From the NCBI GenBank assembly GCA_965644315.1, contig CBFFRQ010000188.1, positions 1 through 26,684 of the forward strand: a DNA stretch of 26,684 nucleotides, written 5' to 3'. The notes beneath the pieces were generated by a model that worked only from the letters and a program-made list of their open reading frames with translations, was not told the origin of the DNA and made no database searches. Positions 11,901-20,804 of this stretch are shown piece after piece. Position 1 is the stretch's first letter. Each line of letters opens with the position of its first letter. Source of the DNA: Caecitellus pseudoparvulus. Lineage: Eukaryota; Bigyra: Bicosoecida. The translations under genes and the position numbers were made by a program.

Positions 11901-14900
11901 TCGCTCTCGCCCACACAGAACACCACCTGTGACACTGCCTCCTCGCGCACGTTCGCCACAGCCCCACCACTCTGCAGGAACTCAGCCGTCACAGACGGCG
12001 CCTCGCTCCGGTCTGTCACCGACACGCTGCATGCCGCTGTCGACACGCTCACGTCCACACCCGCCTCCCCAGTGCCCACAAACGACACAGCACAGTCCAG
12101 CGTGTACGGGTCACTCCCAGCATTCGACAGGTCCACGCCTGCACTCCACACCTGCCACGCAGATGCATCGCTGTCCCACGCCACACTCAGGTACTCGCTG
12201 GCCACACTGGCAGACACGCCAGCAGCCGGCGACACGCCACTCTCGGGATCCGTCAACGTCACCGTGCCCACCATCTGGGGCACGAACGCCCCCGACGCGT
12301 CACGGGCATCCTCCGCCAGCTCCGTGACGCGCCCGGCGTCGTACGCAGCAGCAGTGGCCACCTCGTTCACAGCCGTGACGAGCACAGTGAGCTGCAATGT
12401 GTCGGGTGAGTTTTCGAAATCACTGCTGGCTGCATCAGCAACCTTGACTGTGAAAGAGTTGGAAGAAGCCAGCTGAGAGCTGCCGTCAAGCTGGAGCCCT
12501 GGAGCACTCGCAGCGACTGGGCACACAGCCAGCTGCAGTCCATGCGCATCAGTGTACACGACCTTGAACTCCAAACCGTGCTTGTTTGCAGTGGCAGCAG
12601 TAGCAGTGGCCCCATCCAGCTCCACACTGTAGGCGCTCGCGTCGAACGATGACTCGTCGGTGTCCAAGTCAAAGTCTGTCAGTGCGACGGTCTCACAAGT
12701 ACTGGCAAGGTCTGTTTCAGTGAAGGAAAGCGTGTGCTGCAAGACTTGTGCCTTGGGGTGGTACCCAGCGTCTCGAACTTCTACGTCAACCGTACCAGTC
12801 TGGCTGGCGGCGCCGTCAGTGGTTACGGTGACGCTGAGACTGTGGGTGCCAGCGGACAAGGTCGCCCCCTCCAGTACAACAAGCTGGAAGGCACCGGGTG
12901 CTTCCCCGTCAGCGACGCCAAACACAGTGGACGTCGAGCCACCCTCTTGGACGTCGAAGTCTGAAGCAAGCAGATCTGAGTCTACATCTGACGCTTGCAG
13001 GAGGACGCCGATGGTGTGGGAGGCGTCATCCAGAAGCAAAGTCGCCTTGTTGGTCTCGTCAAGTAGGAGCTCAGGTGGGTCGTCAATGTCTGCGATGGTA
13101 ACAGGCACTGTCAATGTGGAGGACCGTGTTGGGGATGCAGAATCCACCAGATCCACCGTAATCGTGAAGGAAGACGTTGTTTCGTGGTCCAGCTCAACTT
13201 CTGGAGCAGATGCCGAAGTGCTCACTGTGATGACGATGCCGTCCAAGTCGGCGTCATTGATGGACGTGGACAATGTGAACATGGTGCTCCCTGCGTCCAG
13301 GCTGGTGCTGCTTATCGTCGCTGAGGTAAGCCCGCGCCCGAGCGAGCCTGGCTTGGAAATCGAAAACGAGCCCAGGCTGGTTCCAGCAGTTGGCGGCGTT
13401 GCGCCCCGCACGAGCTCGTCAATACTCAGAGCTGAGCTGAGAAGGGTATGGTCTTGATCGTTTTCATCAGTGACAGTCACAGTGATGGGAATGATACTCT
13501 CTGCAGGCGGCCCTTGAGACCTGTAGTCAAAGACTCGAAGCTGGACAGTCATGGCATTGGTCGCTCCTGGATTCGCACTTGGGTCTTCAAAGTCGAAGGC
13601 TTCCTTCGTCGCCAGCTCCCACCCGGCAGGAGCATGGGTAACTGAAAAGAAGGCAGCGGCATCCCCTGACACCTCAACGGTTCCGATCGTGTCCCCGACG
13701 TCCTCGTCTGCAAACTCCAGCGAGCCGATCACGGTGCCAGCCGGGGTGTTCTCGGCCACAGTAAAACTGTCAGTGAAGTCAGACTTTGTTGTGACAGAAG
13801 AGTACAGGTCCTTCAGCTGAGGAGCGTCATTGCGGTCGACGATGTAGAGGAACGACGAGAAGGCACGTGCCTTTACGTTAGAGCTCAAGTTTTCATCATC
13901 ACACGTTGCTGGGGTTGCGCGATCCGGGCCACCACAGTCATAGACAACGATGCACAGGGGGGTCTGGCGATACCGCTTGTCGTGTTCGGAGAACTGTGTT
14001 GAGTACACCAGCTGCGAGTCCTCCACGAAAGAGGCAAGGTCGGCGGCACCGTGCAGTGCTTCGCTCTCGTGCTGAGTTCCGGATGTCTGCGATGAATCAT
14101 CCTGAAGGCTGTCCAAGACTGCGGACGGGATGGCGTCACACGCGTTGGACTCCCTCCTGTTCGGGGCACCAATGACACGATCTGTCCCAGGAACAAAGGA
14201 AGATGCTGTAGATTGAAGGCCTCGGGGAACGCCCTGCTTGTGCTGCCCAGGCTCAAACGTGTGCATGTGAACAACAACATCGTCAGGTGTGTTTGAGCCA
14301 AATGAGCCCTCTGCATCCTCAAGATTAAAGGTGGCATCTGCTGTTGAACGAATGGCCCATGCACCGCTTGGAAGCTTGAAGGGTTCGACTTGCGCGCCCA
14401 GAGAGAACACCTTGACCGAAGTGATGGGATCCTCGCGAAGCCTCCTGTCTTCGTCAGCTGTGTCAAGCTGGCCAATAAGTGTTCCGCCTGGAGAATTTTC
14501 AGGAATGACAAAGCCCATGTTCCGCAGAAGCCCAGTTCCAGTTGGGGGATCGTTCTTGTCGACCAGAACCATCGTCAACGTCTCACTCAGGACTTGCGAA
14601 GCGGAACCAAAAGGATCCGTCTCGACATCAAAGCCAAACGTCGCCCGAGTGTCAAACATAGTTTTGGGGACATCTGGAAAGGCGTGGACGAAGCCTTCAA
14701 AGTCAAACGGGCTGCATCGGATGCCAAATTCAACTTCAGTGCCTGATGTGCTGTACTCGTGGGTTGCAGGCGCAAAGCTCTGCTGCAGATGACTCGCATA
14801 CGCACTCTGAACTGAGCCCGAGAAGGACATGAACTGATCTGGATCAGACGGATCAGTGATGAAATCCTCGTCAACCACTGTAAAGACCAAGGAGCCACCT

Positions 14901-15349
14901 GTTCCGTCAGCATTGGCAGTCGCAATCTGACTGCCGCTCTCACGCTCAGAGCAATACACAGTGCTCGCACCATCGAACACAGCAGTTGCAAGCTCATCCA
15001 TATCGGACACCGTGAGCGAAAGTGTTGTTGACGAAGCAGTGTTGCCCCCTGACTCAAACTGCGCAAGGAACTCAATGTCAAATGTGCCTGGGAAAGGAGG
15101 TGTTGGAACTCCACCGGCATCTTCCATTAAAATGGCCTCAAAATCAGCGCCAGGAGCATCCACGCTAAACGTAGCAGTACCGGAGAACGAGTGTGTCAAA
15201 GCGACAGGGGCCGCAACGGACCATGAGCCAACATCGAATGCTGCGGGGAGAGGATCGCTTCCTGCATCCAAACTTGTAACAGAGCCATCAGAGATGATAT
15301 CATCACCCTCCACATCGATGGAAGTAACCAGCACCGAGATTAACGTCGT
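5628..15349 (-). CDS. Distal part of the same gene: cadherin-like repeat region, open frame without stop (partial)
   Basis: Downstream of the TGA the same frame is open for 9,722 nt and then runs into the telomere. The first in-frame ATG is near 15128, but it lies inside a domain and has no signal peptide, so this is a continuation and not an independent gene. Its unique first third contains cadherin-type linkers and starts: VDKNDPP followed by VIPENSPGGTLIG, VDRNDAP followed by VAENTPAGTVIG, VTDENDQ, and IADIDDPPEL. Cadherin repeats use such DxND and PEN/AEN motifs to bind calcium between domains. The remaining two thirds is the 2,256-bp repeat array plus one diverged terminal domain. Expression as protein would need readthrough of the TGA or restoration of the upstream frame. 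Confidence 0.7.
5944..12370 (-). repeat. Tandem array of 2.85 copies of a 2,256-bp (752-codon) multi-domain unit
   Basis: Copies lie at 5944-8199, 8200-10455 and 10456-12370; the last, which is first in the gene, lacks 341 bp. The period is exactly 2,256 bp, so frame is kept. Outside one 55-bp block I see only isolated base differences, for example 7433 A against G, 11038 A against G, 11472 T against C and 11969 A against G. Each unit encodes several roughly 100-residue beta-sandwich domains with cadherin-like marks: VVDRNDPPAL followed by GIEENAADGTIV, VTDIQKAPFLL, YFSDDDDDAVE, VDEAPTLGV and FDVNEEPTA. Codons are strongly G/C-ending (GTG, ACG, GCG, GAC). Confidence 0.95.
8828..8882 (-). other. 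55-bp divergent block in the middle copy of the 2,256-bp repeat
   Basis: Copies 1 and 3 (6572-6626 and 11084-11138) encode PLAVGSVPAADVDTAASSLV. The middle copy encodes PLSIAPVPVEDADAGVGTLV at the same length and in frame. Flanks are identical on both sides. The middle-copy block uses codons such as ATT, CCA, GTT, GGT, ACT and CTA, unlike the GC-ending codons around it. The block keeps the alternating beta-strand pattern and looks like a short conversion tract from a diverged paralogous domain. Confidence 0.85.
12371..15349 (-). other. Unique central cadherin-like region (about 993 codons)
   Basis: This is a single-copy segment between the two repeat arrays. Visible domain marks, in coding order: VDKNDPP (about 14545-14565), VIPENSPGGTLIG with a following ADED, VDRNDAP (about 13830), VAENTPAGTVIG with FADEDVGDT and then FDFEDPSA (the LDYE-like position of cadherins), VTDENDQ (about 13465), and IADIDDPPEL (about 13085). 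Codon use is mixed, with many T- and A-ending codons, unlike the GC-ending arrays on either side. A short insert with Cys and His between the first two full cadherin repeats (about 13880-14290) does not look like a cadherin fold. Confidence 0.65.
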
Positions 15350-15352
15350 TCA
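15350..15352 (-). other. In-frame TGA interrupting a frame that stays open for 9.7 kb more
   Basis: The frame reads SVEENSA, stop, TTLISVLVTS and then continues without another stop to the telomere. The residues on both sides align with SVSENAGSASNLVDVTV of the neighbouring units, so the stop lies inside a Calx-beta-like strand pair and not at a domain end. One base change from GGA, CGA or AGA would create it. This points to nonsense mutation, readthrough or sequence error, not to a natural C-terminus. Confidence 0.85.
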
Positions 15353-16444
15353 AGCGCTGTTCTCTTCGACGGAATCTGAAGATGTTGAAACGCTTACACT
15401 CATCATGGAACCGTCGTACTCCTTGACATTCACCAGCTTCGGCAAGAAGCTCGTCGTCGACGTCACGTACGTCTCCCCGTCCTCACTCAGCAGCACCACC
15501 TTCAGCGCCGTGCCAAGCGTGCCCGCAGCGTTGTAGTCGCTGTAGTCCACACCCTGCTCCGTCAGCACGTCCTCCAGGTTGAAGTCTGCCACACGCACTG
15601 TCGCCACCACGTCGTCCTCATCCCGAGTCCAATCGCCGGGCGCCAGCTCAAACGTCAAGTGCTCCAGCACCACCACCTCCACAGGTCCTCCCCCGCCGTG
15701 CGGGGTCAGCTGCTGGCTGTGGTCGTCAGTGCCAGGCGTGGCCAGCGGCGTCGCGTCCGCCACCGACACCACCTGCAGGAACGCCACATACTCATGCTCC
15801 ACCTCGTCCACGGCCACCGTCACATCCACCAGGTTCGACGCCGACCCGGCATTCTCAGACACCGACCGCAAGTTCCCGTATGTGATGGATGCAGCCAGTG
15901 GCAGCTCCTGCACGTTCACCAGCTTCGGCACGAAGCTCGTCGTCGACGTCACGTGCGACCCCCCGTCCTCACTCAGCAGCACCAACTTCAACGCCGTGCC
16001 AGGCGTGCCCGCAGCGTTGTAGTCGCTGTAGTCCACACCCTGCTCCGTCAGCACGTCCTCCAGGTTGAAGTCTGCCACACGCACTGTCGCCACCACGTCG
16101 TCCTCATCCCGAGTCCAATCGCCGGGCGCCAGCTCAAACGTCAAGTGCTCCAGCACCACCACCTCCACAGGTCCTCCCCCGCCGTGCGGGGTCAGCTGCT
16201 GGCTGTGGTCGTCAGTGCCAGGCGTGGCCAGCGGCGTCGCGTCCGCCACCGACACCACCTGCAGGAACGCCACATACTCATGCTCCACCTCGTCCACGGC
16301 CACCGTCACATCCACCAGGTTCGACGCCGACCCGGCATTCTCAGACACCGACCGCAAGTTCCCGTATGTGATGGATGCAGCCAGTGGCAGCTCCTGCACG
16401 TTCACCAGCTTCGGCACGAAGCTCGTCGTCGACGTCACGTGCGA

Positions 16445-16449
16445 CCCCC
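16445..16449 (-). other. Frameshift site: C5 instead of C6
   Basis: This is the last of the five one-base deficits in transcription order, in a haplotype-C unit. The next unit, with six C at 15959, is haplotype A and stays in frame to the TGA at 15350. Confidence 0.9.
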
Positions 16450-17415
16450 GTCCTCACTCAGCAGCACCAACTTCAACGCCGTGCCAGGCGTGCCGGCAGC
16501 GTCATAGTCACTGTAGTCCACACCCTGCTCCGTCAGCACGTCCTCCAGGTTGAAGTCTGCCACACGCACTGTCGCCACCACGTCGTCCTCATCCCGAGTC
16601 CAATCGCCGGGCGCCAGCTCAAACGTCAAGTGCTCCAGCACCACCACCTCCACAGGTCCTCCCCCGCCGTGCGGGGTCAGCTGCTGGCTGTGGTCGTCAG
16701 TGCCAGGCGTGGCCAGCGGCGTCGCGTCCGCCACCGACACCACCTGCAGGAACGCCACATACTCATGCTCCACCTCGTCCACGGCCACCGTCACATCCAC
16801 CAGGTTCGACGCCGACCCGGCATTCTCAGACACCGACCGCAAGTTCCCGTATGTGATGGATGCAGCCAGTGGCAGCTCCTGCACGTTCACCAGCTTCGGC
16901 ACGAAGCTCGTCGTCGACGTCACGTGCGACCCCCCGTCCTCACTCAGCAGCACCAACTTCAACGCCGTGCCAGGCGTGCCGGCAGCGTCATAGTCGCTGT
17001 AGTCCACACCCTGCTCCGTCAGCACGTCCTCCAGGTTGAAGTCTGCCACACGCACTGTCGCCACCACGTCGTCCTCATCCCGAGTCCAATCGCCGGGCGC
17101 CAGCTCAAACGTCAAGTGCTCCAGCACCACCACCTCCACAGGTCCTCCCCCGCCGTGCGGGGTCAGCTGCTGGCTGTGGTCGTCAGTGCCAGGCGTGGCC
17201 AGCGGCGTCGCGTCCGCCACCGACACCACCTGCAGGAACGCCACATACTCATGCTCCACCTCGTCCACGGCCACCGTCACATCCACCAGGTTCGACGCCG
17301 ACCCGGCATTCTCAGACACCGACCGCAAGTTCCCGTATGTGATGGATGCAGCCAGTGGCAGCTCCTGCACGTTCACCAGCTTCGGCACGAAGCTCGTCGT
17401 CGACGTCACGTGCGA

Positions 17416-17420
17416 CCCCC
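17416..17420 (-). other. Frameshift site: C5 instead of C6
   Basis: The one-base deficit sits in a haplotype-C unit. The units at 17901 (haplotype A) and 18387 (haplotype C) on its 5' side are intact, so not every haplotype-C unit carries the deletion. Confidence 0.9.
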
Positions 17421-18872
17421 GTCCTCACTCAGCAGCACCAACTTCAACGCCGTGCCAGGCGTGCCGGCAGCGTCATAGTCACTGTAGTCCACACCCTGCT
17501 CCGTCAGCACGTCCTCCAGGTTGAAGTCTGCCACACGCACTGTCGCCACCACGTCGTCCTCATCCCGAGTCCAATCGCCGGGCGCCAGCTCAAACGTCAA
17601 GTGCTCCAGCACCACCACCTCCACAGGTCCTCCCCCGCCGTGCGGGGTCAGCTGCTGGCTGTGGTCGTCAGTGCCAGGCGTGGCCAGCGGCGTCGCGTCC
17701 GCCACCGACACCACCTGCAGGAACGCCACATACTCATGCTCCACCTCGTCCACGGCCACCGTCACATCCACCAGGTTCGACGCCGACCCGGCATTCTCAG
17801 ACACCGACCGCAAGTTCCCGTATGTGATGGATGCAGCCAGTGGCAGCTCCTGCACGTTCACCAGCTTCGGCACGAAGCTCGTCGTCGACGTCACGTGCGA
17901 CCCCCCGTCCTCACTCAGCAGCACCAACTTCAACGCCGTGCCAGGCGTGCCCGCAGCGTTGTAGTCGCTGTAGTCCACACCCTGCTCCGTCAGCACGTCC
18001 TCCAGGTTGAAGTCTGCCACACGCACTGTCGCCACCACGTCGTCCTCATCCCGAGTCCAATCGCCGGGCGCCAGCTCAAACGTCAAGTGCTCCAGCACCA
18101 CCACCTCCACAGGTCCTCCCCCGCCGTGCGGGGTCAGCTGCTGGCTGTGGTCGTCAGTGCCAGGCGTGGCCAGCGGCGTCGCGTCCGCCACCGACACCAC
18201 CTGCAGGAACGCCACATACTCATGCTCCACCTCGTCCACGGCCACCGTCACATCCACCAGGTTCGACGCCGACCCGGCATTCTCAGACACCGACCGCAAG
18301 TTCCCGTATGTGATGGATGCAGCCAGTGGCAGCTCCTGCACGTTCACCAGCTTCGGCACGAAGCTCGTCGTCGACGTCACGTGCGACCCCCCGTCCTCAC
18401 TCAGCAGCACCAACTTCAACGCCGTGCCAGGCGTGCCGGCAGCGTCATAGTCACTGTAGTCCACACCCTGCTCCGTCAGCACGTCCTCCAGGTTGAAGTC
18501 TGCCACACGCACTGTCGCCACCACGTCGTCCTCATCCCGAGTCCAATCGCCGGGCGCCAGCTCAAACGTCAAGTGCTCCAGCACCACCACCTCCACAGGT
18601 CCTCCCCCGCCGTGCGGGGTCAGCTGCTGGCTGTGGTCGTCAGTGCCAGGCGTGGCCAGCGGCGTCGCGTCCGCCACCGACACCACCTGCAGGAACGCCA
18701 CATACTCATGCTCCACCTCGTCCACGGCCACCGTCACATCCACCAGGTTCGACGCCGACCCGGCATTCTCAGACACCGACCGCAAGTTCCCGTATGTGAT
18801 GGATGCAGCCAGTGGCAGCTCCTGCACGTTCACCAGCTTCGGCACGAAGCTCGTCGTCGACGTCACGTGCGA

Positions 18873-18877
18873 CCCCC
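18873..18877 (-). other. Frameshift site: C5 instead of C6
   Basis: The one-base deficit sits in a haplotype-C unit. The two units between this site and 20330 (six-C runs at 19358 and 19844) are both haplotype B and intact. Confidence 0.9.
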
Positions 18878-20329
18878 GTCCTCACTCAGCAGCACCAACT
18901 TCAACGCCGTGCCAGGCGTGCCGGCAGCGTCATAGTCACTGTAGTCCACACCCTGCTCCGTCAGCACGTCCTCCAGGTTGAAGTCTGCCACACGCACTGT
19001 CGCCACCACGTCGTCCTCATCCCGAGTCCAATCGCCGGGCGCCAGCTCAAACGTCAAGTGCTCCAGCACCACCACCTCCACAGGTCCTCCCCCGCCGTGC
19101 GGGGTCAGCTGCTGGCTGTGGTCGTCAGTGCCAGGCGTGGCCAGCGGCGTCGCGTCCGCCACCGACACCACCTGCAGGAACGCCACATACTCATGCTCCA
19201 CCTCGTCCACGGCCACCGTCACATCCACCAGGTTCGACGCCGACCCGGCATTCTCAGACACCGACCGCAAGTTCCCGTATGTGATGGATGCAGCCAGTGG
19301 CAGCTCCTGCACGTTCACCAGCTTCGGCACGAAGCTCGTCGTCGACGTCACGTGCGACCCCCCGTCCTCACTCAGCAGCACCAACTTCAACGCCGTGCCA
19401 GGCGTGCCGGCAGCGTCATAGTCGCTGTAGTCCACACCCTGCTCCGTCAGCACGTCCTCCAGGTTGAAGTCTGCCACACGCACTGTCGCCACCACGTCGT
19501 CCTCATCCCGAGTCCAATCGCCGGGCGCCAGCTCAAACGTCAAGTGCTCCAGCACCACCACCTCCACAGGTCCTCCCCCGCCGTGCGGGGTCAGCTGCTG
19601 GCTGTGGTCGTCAGTGCCAGGCGTGGCCAGCGGCGTCGCGTCCGCCACCGACACCACCTGCAGGAACGCCACATACTCATGCTCCACCTCGTCCACGGCC
19701 ACCGTCACATCCACCAGGTTCGACGCCGACCCGGCATTCTCAGACACCGACCGCAAGTTCCCGTATGTGATGGATGCAGCCAGTGGCAGCTCCTGCACGT
19801 TCACCAGCTTCGGCACGAAGCTCGTCGTCGACGTCACGTGCGACCCCCCGTCCTCACTCAGCAGCACCAACTTCAACGCCGTGCCAGGCGTGCCGGCAGC
19901 GTCATAGTCGCTGTAGTCCACACCCTGCTCCGTCAGCACGTCCTCCAGGTTGAAGTCTGCCACACGCACTGTCGCCACCACGTCGTCCTCATCCCGAGTC
20001 CAATCGCCGGGCGCCAGCTCAAACGTCAAGTGCTCCAGCACCACCACCTCCACAGGTCCTCCCCCGCCGTGCGGGGTCAGCTGCTGGCTGTGGTCGTCAG
20101 TGCCAGGCGTGGCCAGCGGCGTCGCGTCCGCCACCGACACCACCTGCAGGAACGCCACATACTCATGCTCCACCTCGTCCACGGCCACCGTCACATCCAC
20201 CAGGTTCGACGCCGACCCGGCATTCTCAGACACCGACCGCAAGTTCCCGTATGTGATGGATGCAGCCAGTGGCAGCTCCTGCACGTTCACCAGCTTCGGC
20301 ACGAAGCTCGTCGTCGACGTCACGTGCGA

Positions 20330-20334
20330 CCCCC
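20330..20334 (-). other. Frameshift site: C5 instead of C6
   Basis: The same one-base deficit occurs one unit further along the gene, again carried by a haplotype-C unit and again followed at once by ACG TGA. Confidence 0.9.
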
Positions 20335-20804
20335 GTCCTCACTCAGCAGCACCAACTTCAACGCCGTGCCAGGCGTGCCGGCAGCGTCATAGTCACTGTA
20401 GTCCACACCCTGCTCCGTCAGCACGTCCTCCAGGTTGAAGTCTGCCACACGCACTGTCGCCACCACGTCGTCCTCATCCCGAGTCCAATCGCCGGGCGCC
20501 AGCTCAAACGTCAAGTGCTCCAGCACCACCACCTCCACAGGTCCTCCCCCGCCGTGCGGGGTCAGCTGCTGGCTGTGGTCGTCAGTGCCAGGCGTGGCCA
20601 GCGGCGTCGCGTCCGCCACCGACACCACCTGCAGGAACGCCACATACTCATGCTCCACCTCGTCCACGGCCACCGTCACATCCACCAGGTTCGACGCCGA
20701 CCCGGCATTCTCAGACACCGACCGCAAGTTCCCGTATGTGATGGATGCAGCCAGTGGCAGCTCCTGCACGTTCACCAGCTTCGGCACGAAGCTCGTCGTC
20801 GACG

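Noticed and set aside
5739-12476. Plus-strand open frames of 145-388 codons repeated every 2,256 bp
   Set aside because: They are shadows of the minus-strand cadherin-like repeat. They have no signal peptide or domain, and the minus frame carries clear DxND and PEN-type motifs.
15350-15352. TGA as selenocysteine or a reassigned codon
   Set aside because: Neighbouring units have no Cys or TGA at this place, no selenoprotein motif is seen, and TGA ends the other shifted frames. A reassigned code cannot be excluded from one site but is not needed.
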